From the NCBI GenBank assembly GCA_016124755.1, contig WGNA01000005.1:242684-306683 (forward strand): a stretch of 64,000 nucleotides of DNA, in the 5' to 3' direction. The stretch is from Bacteroidota bacterium (GTDB taxonomy: Bacteria; Bacteroidota; Bacteroidia; NS11-12g; UBA9320). The notes below the pieces were generated by a model, which worked only from the letters and a program-made list of their open reading frames with translations, ran no database searches and was not told the DNA's origin. Both the position numbers and the translations under genes were made by a program. Each line of letters opens with the position of its first letter. Position 1 is the first letter of the stretch. Positions 16,479 through 25,333 of this stretch are shown piece after piece.

Positions 16479-17480
16479 TTGAAAACCGAAGCAACATCTC
16501 AAAGAAAGACAGATCACATTGATCTCGCCTTCCGTTCTCAGGTTACAGAAAACGACCAACGTTTCTATTATGAACCATTGTTGAGTTCACACCCGAACGA
16601 ATGGGAGCCTTCAATTCCTTTTCTCAAAAAACACCTGAAAGCACCTCTTTGGGTTTCGAGCATGACCGGTGGATCTGAAAAAGCAGGTTTAATTAATGAG
16701 CGTCTTGCCAGAATGTGCGGAAATCTGGGACTGGGAATGGGTCTCGGTTCATGTCGGATAATTCTTGAAGACAATACTTTCCTGAAGGATTTTCAATTGC
16801 GAAAACATCTTGGAGACGAGGTGCCCTTTTTTGCGAATCTTGGAATTGCTCAGGTAGAAGAGCTTCTAAGTCGTAAAAAGATTTCTCTTATTCTGGACCT
16901 GATCGACAAGACCGAAACCGATGGTCTCATTGTGCATGTTAATCCGCTACAGGAGTGGCTTCAGCCCGAAGGAGATAAAATCAGAATAGCTCCGTTACAA
17001 ACGATTATCAGCTTGCTAGACAAAATCGACCTGCCGGTAATTGTTAAGGAAGTCGGTCAGGGAATGGGACCTGAAAGTCTTGAGGAATTGCTAAAATTGC
17101 CTCTGGCTGCAATTGATTTTGGTGCATTTGGAGGCACTAATTTCTCCCGGCTTGAAATGCTGAGGAATGAAAATAAGGATCAGAATGTTTTTGAATCTCT
17201 TGCATTTGTAGGTCACACCGCAGATCAAATGGTTGAATATTGTAATGTCTTGATTGATTCCAATCCGGCATACATCAACAAGGAATTTATTATATCCGGA
17301 GGAGTTCGCGATTTTCTTGATGGATATTATCTAAGTCAAAAACTAAAGGCCACTTCCATTTATGCCCATGCGTCTTTGTTTCTTAAATATGCCGAAAAAG
17401 GACAAGATGAATTAATGGAATTTGCAGAAGCACAAATTCGAGGATACCGGTTGGCATCCCGCTTTTTAAAAGTTGTTTAA
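16479..17480 (+). CDS. fni: Type 2 isopentenyl-diphosphate delta-isomerase (FMN-dependent)
   Basis: About 333 residues from TTG at 16479 (then KTEATSQRKTDHIDLAF); the frame is open a further 21 codons upstream but those residues are not family-like. FMN-enzyme TIM barrel: SSMTGGSEKAG phosphate/FMN-binding segment, ANLGIAQ, HVNPLQEWLQPEGD with the conserved His-Asn-Gln set, KEVGQGMG, GAFGGTNFS and ISGGVRD. Interconverts IPP and DMAPP. It is followed after two bases by HMG-CoA reductase, indicating the mevalonate route. Confidence 0.94.
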   Translation: MKTEATSQRKTDHIDLAFRSQVTENDQRFYYEPLLSSHPNEWEPSIPFLKKHLKAPLWVSSMTGGSEKAGLINERLARMCGNLGLGMGLGSCRIILEDNTFLKDFQLRKHLGDEVPFFANLGIAQVEELLSRKKISLILDLIDKTETDGLIVHVNPLQEWLQPEGDKIRIAPLQTIISLLDKIDLPVIVKEVGQGMGPESLEELLKLPLAAIDFGAFGGTNFSRLEMLRNENKDQNVFESLAFVGHTADQMVEYCNVLIDSNPAYINKEFIISGGVRDFLDGYYLSQKLKATSIYAHASLFLKYAEKGQDELMEFAEAQIRGYRLASRFLKVV

Positions 17481-17482
17481 TT

Positions 17483-18820
17483 ATGAAAGTTAATCCGGTA
17501 CAGGGATTTAGTAAATTGTCTAAAGAGGCAAAGACAGAGTGGCTGATCACCAATTATTTCAGCAATCCCGATGAGGCTCTTACCACATTAAAAAGTTATT
17601 GGCACACAGATGCAGATATTCAACGACTCCACGACGAGTTCATTGAAAACACGGTTACCAACTTTTATCTTCCATTTGGCATTGCGCCGAACTTTTTAAT
17701 TAATGGTAAGATGTATTGCCTACCCATGGCAATTGAAGAAAGTTCTGTTGTCGCCGCGATGGCAAAGTCAGGCAATTTCTGGTTGGATAAAGGTGGATTT
17801 AAAGCAGAGGTAATTTCGACGAAGAAAGTCGGGCACGTTCACTTCGTATGGAGAGGAACCAATCATGAAGTTCTTTTTAAATTCTTTGAAAGTATCAAAT
17901 CCAAATTCATTAGTGAAACAGAGAAAATTACTGCCAATATGCGAAAGCGAGGTGGTGGAATTCTCGAAGTTGAACTGATTGACCGGTCGGATTTGGAACC
18001 CAATTATTACCAGATTAAAGGCACTTTCGAAACTTGTGATTCGATGGGTGCTAATTTCATTAACACAATTCTGGAAGACTGGTCGGTAATCTTACAGAAT
18101 GAGATCAGCAAGACTTCTCTTCTTTCTGATGAGGATAAATACATTGAGATTATTATGTGCATTCTCAGCAATTACACACCAGAATGTCTGGTTCGTTCCG
18201 AAGTTTCCTGTCGAATTGATCAGTTGGTGGAAGGCAGTGGATTAGATGGAAAAGAGTTCGCCGAAAAGTTTGAACGCGCTGTGCATGTCGCGCAAATAGA
18301 GCCCTATCGCGCTGTTACACACAACAAAGGAATTATGAACGGAATTGACTCAGTTGTTATCGCAACCGGAAATGATTTCAGAGCAATCGAAGCCTGTGCT
18401 CATGCTTATGCTTCGAGATCCGGAAAATATTCGAGTCTTACAAAAGTTGAAATTGAGAATAATCGGTTCCGGTTTTACATTGAAATTCCGTTATCTCTCG
18501 GAACGGTTGGCGGTATCACATCACTTCATCCAATGGTTAAATTTTCAAACGAGTTGTTAGGTAAACCGGGAGCAACCGAGCTGATGAAGATTATTGCTTC
18601 GGCAGGTTTAGCACAGAATTTTTCAGCTCTCCGGTCATTAACTACCACTGGCATTCAGAAGGGCCACATGAAGATGCACTTGCTAAACATTCTCAACCAA
18701 TTAGAAGCCACAGAAAAAGAAAAAGCAGTTATTATAGATTATTTCCGTCATGATGTACCACATCATAATAAAGTGGTAGAGGTTTTCAAAAAAGTGAGAG
18801 GCGGAGAAGTGCTCAACTAA
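17483..18820 (+). CDS. mvaA: Hydroxymethylglutaryl-CoA reductase, class II
   Basis: 445 residues. Class II features: NFYLPFGIAPNF near residue 60, the catalytic glutamate region PMAIEESSVVAA (residues 81-92), HNKGIMNGIDSVVIATGNDFRA carrying the catalytic lysine, and a C-terminal histidine segment GIQKGHMKMH. Produces mevalonate from HMG-CoA. Forms a two-gene unit with fni. Its stop codon overlaps the stop codon of the convergent GT-C-like gene. Confidence 0.95.
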   Translation: MKVNPVQGFSKLSKEAKTEWLITNYFSNPDEALTTLKSYWHTDADIQRLHDEFIENTVTNFYLPFGIAPNFLINGKMYCLPMAIEESSVVAAMAKSGNFWLDKGGFKAEVISTKKVGHVHFVWRGTNHEVLFKFFESIKSKFISETEKITANMRKRGGGILEVELIDRSDLEPNYYQIKGTFETCDSMGANFINTILEDWSVILQNEISKTSLLSDEDKYIEIIMCILSNYTPECLVRSEVSCRIDQLVEGSGLDGKEFAEKFERAVHVAQIEPYRAVTHNKGIMNGIDSVVIATGNDFRAIEACAHAYASRSGKYSSLTKVEIENNRFRFYIEIPLSLGTVGGITSLHPMVKFSNELLGKPGATELMKIIASAGLAQNFSALRSLTTTGIQKGHMKMHLLNILNQLEATEKEKAVIIDYFRHDVPHHNKVVEVFKKVRGGEVLN

Positions 18821-20193
18821 TTCGGAGATTCTATTTGATAGACCCTCACAGTGTATTTGCCATCGGAAGTCGATTGAATATCGGTAGGGATGAGCCCAAC
18901 CTCCTTCTCCAGATAATCACTGCTCACCTCATGATTTGTTACCGCGAAGTAGGAATCCCAAATAATGGTTGCAGGCCTGTTTATCTTTTCCGTTTTAAGA
19001 TGATTGAGTTCTACAGTTTGAGGATCGTCAATGTCTCTGTTTAAGGCCATCGGCACAAAATGATTTCCATAATAAAGAGTACTATTAACCTCGATTGAAT
19101 CCAAGACTTTCTCTATAAGTTTTTGTTCTTCCGACAGACTAATATCTCTTTTAGAAATGGCGGCTTTATTAGAACTGAATAGCATAGAGGTCGTCGCAAT
19201 AATCAAAACGGGAGCGATCAGACGCTGCCTTGAGATTTCGATTAACCACCTGATAGTAAACCCGGCAAAAACGGATAAAACTGGAATAATAATAATCAGC
19301 ACTCTTGACATTCCCATACTGTGAAACCACCCCTGCCACCAGAATATCGAGTGTGAAACCAGAATACTCATGGCCGAAAAAAATAAAAGAGCATTCTGTA
19401 AAAACGTATCTCTTCCTTTCGTATAAAACCATGAAATGATTATCCCAGCCAAAGCAAGAACAAATGGGATTAACCCCATGAAAAAATACAGTTGATTGAT
19501 AAAATGATTCAGGTCTCCGGAACCGTATTTCTTCTCAACTCCCTGATATGGGTTGCTATGAAAAAACCACAAAAAATCTTTGAGAACCAACCATCCGATC
19601 AAACAGTAAATTATTGTTACTGATGCCAACGTGAGGATATGAATCCAGCGTTTATTCAGAACAATGTACAGGGCGAAGACAGGTATGATGAGCCAACCTT
19701 CTGTTCTAACAAACGGAAGCGCAGAAATTAGAAAACATGAAAGAGAAACTCTGCTTTCTTTCATGGCAACCAAAGCCCAAATGAGAATTGTGGAGAAGAG
19801 AGGCTCAGTTAATCCGGAAGATTGTGCCAACAAGTATTTAGGCGAGAGTAAACAAAGCAGGGCTGCTGATATTGCAATCAACTTTTTCTCACGCAGATAT
19901 GTGTACACACCTAAAGATCCGGTTAGAATGCAAATCGAATTAAACAACTTCATTCCATTCCAACTGAATATAGATGTGAATCCCGAAGACAGTAAAATGA
20001 AAACAGGTTTAGCCCAATGATCCAGTAAATAATGAGGATGTTTAAAAGCTGCCGCTGATTGTAAATAATGCACAACACTGTCTCCGGAATCGAAAGTACT
20101 GTTAACGAATCCGAAGATGAAGATCAGATCAAGAACTGCGATAGTTCCGAAAAGAATATTCAAATAGTTACGGGAAATATAACCCGGTCGCAT
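18817..20193 (-). CDS. Polytopic membrane protein, GT-C glycosyltransferase-like
   Basis: 458 residues with roughly ten hydrophobic helices and a soluble C-terminal tail of about 100 residues. The first large extracytoplasmic loop contains STFDSGDSVVHYLQSA, where GT-C enzymes carry their acidic catalytic site, and ALPFVRTEGWL resembles the mannosyltransferase-type loops. These points suggest a lipid-linked sugar transferase, but family membership is not certain and no substrate can be named. Convergent with mvaA with overlapping stop codons; upstream neighbour ftcD ends 10 bp away. Confidence 0.7.
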   Translation of the reverse strand: MRPGYISRNYLNILFGTIAVLDLIFIFGFVNSTFDSGDSVVHYLQSAAAFKHPHYLLDHWAKPVFILLSSGFTSIFSWNGMKLFNSICILTGSLGVYTYLREKKLIAISAALLCLLSPKYLLAQSSGLTEPLFSTILIWALVAMKESRVSLSCFLISALPFVRTEGWLIIPVFALYIVLNKRWIHILTLASVTIIYCLIGWLVLKDFLWFFHSNPYQGVEKKYGSGDLNHFINQLYFFMGLIPFVLALAGIIISWFYTKGRDTFLQNALLFFSAMSILVSHSIFWWQGWFHSMGMSRVLIIIIPVLSVFAGFTIRWLIEISRQRLIAPVLIIATTSMLFSSNKAAISKRDISLSEEQKLIEKVLDSIEVNSTLYYGNHFVPMALNRDIDDPQTVELNHLKTEKINRPATIIWDSYFAVTNHEVSSDYLEKEVGLIPTDIQSTSDGKYTVRVYQIESPN

Positions 20194-20203
20194 TGGAACA
20201 AAA

Positions 20204-21889
20204 CTATCGTATATGCTTCATTACAATCTGACGAATTTCATCACATGAAGATCTCGCTTCGGATAAAATTGAATCGGCTTGCTGTTTAAGTTCTTCTGCT
20301 TTCTGTTTATCGTCTAAATCTTTTGTGTTAACTAATACATTCATCCCGGCACCTTCAATAGCTGTGAGTACACATAGCGCCCCGACTCCGGCGTCTGTTA
20401 TTGAATTGGGATTTCCATTTTGAACCATGTATTTGATAGACTCAAAAGCTGAATTAGCAGTTTTCATTACGCGTAAAGGCACTTCTGCAGCATAAACAGA
20501 TGCACTGGCAATCGCCTCTCTTCTTATTCTGATTTCTTCGTCGTTGTCTTTCGGCATCCGAATAGCTTCGATAATGGCATTAAACGATCGCGTATCTTCA
20601 TCAACCAGAAACAGCAACTCGTCTTTGATATTTTGAGCCTGAACTGCCCATTCTGAAAATTCAGAAGTTCTACTTTCCCATCCTTTTTTATTTGCACTCA
20701 GATTTGCAACCATTGCGGATAGGGAAGCGCCCAATGCACCGGTATAAGCGGAAATAGATCCTCCTCCGGGAGCCATACTTTCAGATGCTGTTTCATCCGC
20801 AAAATCAGAACAAGTCATGGATACTAACTTTCGTTCCTCTGAAGAAGCAATAGCATATTCAATTATTTTCTTTTGAGGATCAAACGGAGCGAGTTCATCA
20901 AGTCCTAAAGACTTTACCGCAATAAAGATCAATTCCGCCTCAGAAACTCCGAGGGACCGATCTTGCTTTTTGAGGAAATGTCTTCCGGCATCAAGCATCA
21001 CTTTTAGAGGGATTAATCCGATTAATTCACTACCTGTTACTCTTACACCTCTTTCGGATGCACTGCTCACAACTTCCTCAAAAAATGTATGAACTGATGT
21101 GATTTTATAATCAGTAAGATTCGCTGAAATCTGTGCAATTCCATATTCTTCAATGTACCAACCAACTGCTTTTACTGATTTGCATTTCCCCGGTTCCCTG
21201 AGAGCATCTCCATTCGAATCCCGCTTAATCGTACCCGTGAAAGGATTTCCATCCCTTATTACTCGTCCAGCTTCCCGAACGTCAAATGCAATTCGATTGG
21301 CAATTCGGGTGGATTTTGTATTGAGGTTGACATTATAAGCAATGAGAAAATCTCTGGCTCCAATTACAGTTGCACCTGCAGTTGGATTCATTTCAGATTT
21401 TCCGAAATCCGGTTTCCACTCATCTAATTTTATTTTTTGAAAGAAACCCTCATACTCACCCGCACGAATGATGGAAAGATCTTTTCGATATTCCCTATCC
21501 TGCGCTGCTCCGTATAAAAAGACTGGGATGTCGGTATCTTCACCTATTCTTTGAGCTAGTTTTCTGGCATACAATGCTGTTTCCTCTAATGTGATATTAC
21601 GCACTGGAATCAATGGACAAACATCGGTTGCCCCCATTCGGGCGTGCTCTCCTTTATGGTTTCGCATATCAATGTATTCCGCAGCAACTCTTATGGCTCT
21701 GTAAGCTGCCTCAACGACATGATCAGGTTCACCAACGAATGTTACAACTGTTCGGTTTGTAGCCTTTCCGGGATCAACATCCAACAATGTCACACCTTCA
21801 ACATCCGCAATAGCATTTGTAATATGTCTGATTATTTCCGGATTTCGCCCTTCGCTAAAATTAGGTACACACTCAATAAGTCTTTTCAT
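20204..21889 (-). CDS. ftcD: Bifunctional glutamate formimidoyltransferase / formimidoyl-THF cyclodeaminase
   Basis: 561 residues, matching the fused enzyme. Formiminotransferase part: residues 1-325 (CVPNFSEGRN, LLDVDPGKATNRTVVTFVG, MRNHKGEHARMGATDVCPLIP). Cyclodeaminase part: about 365-561, with SESMAPGGGSISAYTGALGASL. Transfers the formimino group of histidine breakdown to tetrahydrofolate and releases ammonia. No other hut genes are present here. It lies downstream of the gldN terminator and should have its own promoter; the nearest candidate on the minus strand is TACTTTCG, one mismatch from consensus. Confidence 0.94.
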   Translation of the reverse strand: MKRLIECVPNFSEGRNPEIIRHITNAIADVEGVTLLDVDPGKATNRTVVTFVGEPDHVVEAAYRAIRVAAEYIDMRNHKGEHARMGATDVCPLIPVRNITLEETALYARKLAQRIGEDTDIPVFLYGAAQDREYRKDLSIIRAGEYEGFFQKIKLDEWKPDFGKSEMNPTAGATVIGARDFLIAYNVNLNTKSTRIANRIAFDVREAGRVIRDGNPFTGTIKRDSNGDALREPGKCKSVKAVGWYIEEYGIAQISANLTDYKITSVHTFFEEVVSSASERGVRVTGSELIGLIPLKVMLDAGRHFLKKQDRSLGVSEAELIFIAVKSLGLDELAPFDPQKKIIEYAIASSEERKLVSMTCSDFADETASESMAPGGGSISAYTGALGASLSAMVANLSANKKGWESRTSEFSEWAVQAQNIKDELLFLVDEDTRSFNAIIEAIRMPKDNDEEIRIRREAIASASVYAAEVPLRVMKTANSAFESIKYMVQNGNPNSITDAGVGALCVLTAIEGAGMNVLVNTKDLDDKQKAEELKQQADSILSEARSSCDEIRQIVMKHIR

Positions 21890-21958
21890 ACTCTCAGAAT
21901 CTTTTGCGAAAGTATTAAGACCTCGGGAATCTATCGGAAGAGTTGAAATTTATTAGGC

Positions 21959-21990
21959 AAAAAAAATCCCGGCCTTTTGAGCCGGGATTT
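21959..21990 (-). terminator. Strong intrinsic terminator of the gldKLMN operon
   Basis: Ten-bp perfect stem AAATCCCGGC (21964-21973) with GCCGGGATTT (21981-21990), 7-base loop, followed on the minus strand by eight T (21959-21966). Lies 25 bp after the gldN stop and 70 bp before ftcD. Confidence 0.93.
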
Positions 21991-22014
21991 GTGACTATTT
22001 TAAGCATTCATGAA

Positions 22015-22872
22015 TTAATATTCCCACACATCGTGTTCGAATATAAATAAGTCATTCTTAATTTCTTCGGATTTAAGAAGTGCCGCGAAACCATCATCTC
22101 TGAATTCCTCCAGTTCTTTAATATCTGCATCCCAAACATTAGATTCTTTAACAATGTAGCTCGAGAACATACGCATCTCAAACCAATCATCAAATGAAAG
22201 TCTTGCAGCATCATTAAAGGGATTGAACACTTCTTCATTCACAAGTATTGGACGAAGTTCTTCCATCCTCACCCAAAACAAAGGTACCTCACCCAAGTCA
22301 ACACCACTTACAATCAGTGGGTACAGAGGAGCAATTGCTTTAATAATCGGACGGAAATCTGAGTAGTTATAATCAAATACCCAATCCTCCATAATTCTGT
22401 ACTTTTTGATTTGCTTAGGTTCAAATTGAACCGTAATTGTGGTATCTACGAGATTGTATATATCATCCGGATTGTTTGGATCAGCAGGCACCTGAGTAAT
22501 AAATTCAGTTGTACCCTTTGCCTTTACCTCTTCCGGAGTGAGTATACCTCCCATGATAAGCGAATCACTTGAATATGGGGTAACATATCCCTCGGAACCC
22601 GGCTGTTTAATACCCGCTTCATAAATGATATTATAAAACGGATTTTTCGGCCAGTGCATTGGGAGATTTTGCTTTTCACGGGTGTCAATAACCCTATGAA
22701 TTCGCTTGTGATACTTTATGTTCCCCTCTCTTGTGTACCTGTGTGGGATTACCTTCCTTTCCTTCACTCCGCTTTTTTCATATGGCCAATCTTCCAATGA
22801 ACTCTGTGCAGAGGCTGAAAAAAAACTCGCCATAATCAAAAGTGATACAGTTAAAACTCTAGCTTTCAACAT
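22015..22872 (-). CDS. gldN: T9SS ring protein GldN (PorN)
   Basis: About 285 residues from the ATG at 22870-22872 (MLKARVLTVSLLIMASFF), which gives a clean signal peptide ending at SASAQ; an ATG eight codons upstream is less likely. Recognised by ERKVIPHRYTREGNIKYHKRIHRVIDTREKQN-type sequence (conserved parts HRYTREGN and RVIDTREKQN), PMHWPKNPF and YRIMEDWVFD. GldN binds the lipoprotein GldK to make the periplasmic ring of the type IX secretion system. Last gene of the gldKLMN array. Confidence 0.96.
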   Translation of the reverse strand: MLKARVLTVSLLIMASFFSASAQSSLEDWPYEKSGVKERKVIPHRYTREGNIKYHKRIHRVIDTREKQNLPMHWPKNPFYNIIYEAGIKQPGSEGYVTPYSSDSLIMGGILTPEEVKAKGTTEFITQVPADPNNPDDIYNLVDTTITVQFEPKQIKKYRIMEDWVFDYNYSDFRPIIKAIAPLYPLIVSGVDLGEVPLFWVRMEELRPILVNEEVFNPFNDAARLSFDDWFEMRMFSSYIVKESNVWDADIKELEEFRDDGFAALLKSEEIKNDLFIFEHDVWEY

Positions 22873-22916
22873 ACCATATTTATTACAAGTGAACAACGCG
22901 AAGGTAATGAATTATA

Positions 22917-24545
22917 TTATTGAACAACAATTGCAATTGGACTTAATGGTCTAACACCGTCTGGACCGGCAGCACGAATCATATCAACAATAATCCGATC
23001 ACCTTTCTGAGCTTTCATCACAATACCTTTTACCTGCTGATCGATTACTGGACCTGAACACTTCTTAACAAATGGTTGTCCCATTCGAGGGGCAAATACA
23101 AATTGGTATTCAGTTACACGGTAGTTAATTCCCTCGAAGGCAAAACCGGCGCCCATTGATGCTATTATCTGAGATTGTGCTACTAACGCTTGCTTAGGCA
23201 CAGGTAATCCATTATTCTCAATTGCTCCCCATTGTGCCTCAGGCTTTGGTAGTCTTCGAACTTTATAGACCGATTGACCCATTTGACGGGTTGATCCGTT
23301 TCCTAATTTAGCAGAAACAGAAATTGTTGCAGTTCCCGGTTGAGAAACTTTTGCTACGTATGAGTTACCGGAACCTTTAGCCAATGTTCCTCCACCACCA
23401 GAAATAGATGGGTGAACATCAGCCGGATTGACTCCGGGAACGGCAATAGAAATTGGATTATCAACTCCGATATAAAGCACATTCATCGCATCGGCAGAGA
23501 TAGCCGCTTGACCTTGAAATACCTGATATTCCGCGGTGAATGGATATTCCTTATCTCCAGACTTAGACTTCACCTTAATTACACCTCCAAAAGAATGTGT
23601 ACCTTGACTTGAAGCACGAGCAACATATTTTCCAACACCATTGGATTTCTCCAATGTACCACCTCCTTGAAGAATAAACTCGTTATTTTCAGAACCTGCA
23701 GTTCTGGCAGCTAAGAAAACTTCGGCTTCATAATCTTCTCCGACCAAGACTGCACTGGATTTTGTTTTAACAACTGGAATCAACTCTTCAATTACGATGT
23801 CATCCGCTTTCCCTTTGGATAATTCATCGATGATAAGACCTTCCATTGTTCTTGCATCACTCTGCATTTTTGTTAGCAAGGTTACCACAGCAGCTAAAGG
23901 GCTATGTTCAAGATATTTTGCAGACCAAGTGCCGTAATGCCGCTTTTCTTCTTCCGTTAATTCTGCACGAAGACCAGAGGATTCTTCCAATTGCTTCATT
24001 GCGGTAGGTTTGATGTCAATGCGCGGAGTGTCCGGAGTTAAAAGTTTAGCAAGTGCAATCCGGGTATTGTTAATTTTATCCTCCAATTCCTTCCCTCGAT
24101 ACCCTTTTTCTTTCTTGCCATCCGCATTGTCAACAAGGAAATAATTTGCATGCTTTTCCATGTTATCGGCCTGCTTTAGCTCGGTTTCATAACGTTTTTC
24201 AACCTTATGACCATCCTCAGGGTCCTTTCTACCATCTGTTTCGTCTTCGAGTTCTTTAATAATACCGTCAATGTACGAAACAAACTCATCAGCAATTTTC
24301 TTGGCGTCCTGAGCTCTGTTAAAGTAAGGAAGCATAACCGGTTGGTTTGCGCTTTCCTTCTGAAGAGCCTTAAGCTGAAGATTGATTTTAGATGAAAGGT
24401 TCTCCTTCGCTTTGTTGAAACTCACCTCAAAAAGGTGAAAAGATTTTAGAATTTCATTTGATACGTTTAACGCCAGAAGTGCCATCAACACGAGATACAT
24501 CATGTTGATCATCTTCTGCCGTGGACTTAATTTACCACCTGCCAT
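22917..24545 (-). CDS. gldM: T9SS motor protein GldM (PorM)
   Basis: 542 residues. Short cytoplasmic N-terminus (MAGGKLSPRQKMINMMYLV), one membrane helix at about 14-32, then a long periplasmic shaft: a helical D1 domain (to about 220) and three Ig-like beta domains. Segments such as LSPRQKMINMMYLVLMALLA are nearly invariant in GldM. Pairs with GldL as the proton-driven motor that energises T9SS and gliding, reaching to the GldK/GldN ring. Confidence 0.97.
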   Translation of the reverse strand: MAGGKLSPRQKMINMMYLVLMALLALNVSNEILKSFHLFEVSFNKAKENLSSKINLQLKALQKESANQPVMLPYFNRAQDAKKIADEFVSYIDGIIKELEDETDGRKDPEDGHKVEKRYETELKQADNMEKHANYFLVDNADGKKEKGYRGKELEDKINNTRIALAKLLTPDTPRIDIKPTAMKQLEESSGLRAELTEEEKRHYGTWSAKYLEHSPLAAVVTLLTKMQSDARTMEGLIIDELSKGKADDIVIEELIPVVKTKSSAVLVGEDYEAEVFLAARTAGSENNEFILQGGGTLEKSNGVGKYVARASSQGTHSFGGVIKVKSKSGDKEYPFTAEYQVFQGQAAISADAMNVLYIGVDNPISIAVPGVNPADVHPSISGGGGTLAKGSGNSYVAKVSQPGTATISVSAKLGNGSTRQMGQSVYKVRRLPKPEAQWGAIENNGLPVPKQALVAQSQIIASMGAGFAFEGINYRVTEYQFVFAPRMGQPFVKKCSGPVIDQQVKGIVMKAQKGDRIIVDMIRAAGPDGVRPLSPIAIVVQ

Positions 24546-24594
24546 AATTCATTAATTTTTTTTAAGATTAGAAATATATAGAAGGGTAAATTGA

Positions 24595-25239
24595 TTATTT
24601 GGGTCGCATTGCGTTCAACATACCTCCGTAGATGGTGTTGAGATTTTCAAGATTACGATCCAATTCAGCAAGATTGTTATTCACATTAGCTATTGCAGAA
24701 CTTGAAGATCTGAATGCTTCTGTGGTATCAGCTAAAGAGTCTAATGCTTCCACCGCTCGGTTGTAAGAGTTACTCATTGAGCTTAATGCAGTACTTGCCT
24801 TAGAAATATTGTCCGCGTATTCCTTGGTTGCAACTGTTGCCCCTGAGAGATCCGCCATATTACCAATGTTTTCGCTTAACGAGCGAAGTCCTGTGCCCAA
24901 ACCTTCAATTAATTCAGGGCCAACTTTCGCTTCAGCAAGCATTTTGTCCAGTTGCTGAGAAACAGATTCAGTTGATGAATTCACAGAATTACTGTCACCT
25001 TCCATTCCGGCCAACTCCGGATAAACCAAAGTCCAATCAAGTTCTTCATGAATTGGTTCGAAAGCGGAAAGGAAGAAAATAACAGCTTCGGTAGACATAC
25101 CGATGATCAACCACAAATCCGCACCTTTGATGTGAAGAATTTTAAACAGAGCTCCGATGATTACGATTGCTGCACCCCATCCGTAAGCATAGGCCATAAC
25201 TTTCTTCCATCTTCTACTTTCAAATACACTTTTACTCAT
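24595..25239 (-). CDS. gldL: T9SS motor protein GldL (PorL)
   Basis: 214 residues: two membrane helices (about 17-35 and 42-60) followed by a long helical cytoplasmic domain rich in Ser/Ala/Asn coiled-coil-like sequence. The membrane residues K33 (GALFKILHIKG) and E51 (STEAVIFFLSAFEP) correspond to the conserved Lys/Glu pair implicated in proton flow in GldL. Lies between gldK and gldM. Confidence 0.97.
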   Translation of the reverse strand: MSKSVFESRRWKKVMAYAYGWGAAIVIIGALFKILHIKGADLWLIIGMSTEAVIFFLSAFEPIHEELDWTLVYPELAGMEGDSNSVNSSTESVSQQLDKMLAEAKVGPELIEGLGTGLRSLSENIGNMADLSGATVATKEYADNISKASTALSSMSNSYNRAVEALDSLADTTEAFRSSSSAIANVNNNLAELDRNLENLNTIYGGMLNAMRPK

Positions 25240-25333
25240 TGTACTACTTTTAAATAATTGTTTTGAATTTAATGTTTAACTATAAATAATATTAATCAGC
25301 ATAAAGCCAATTAAGGTCTTAAGAACTTAGGAA

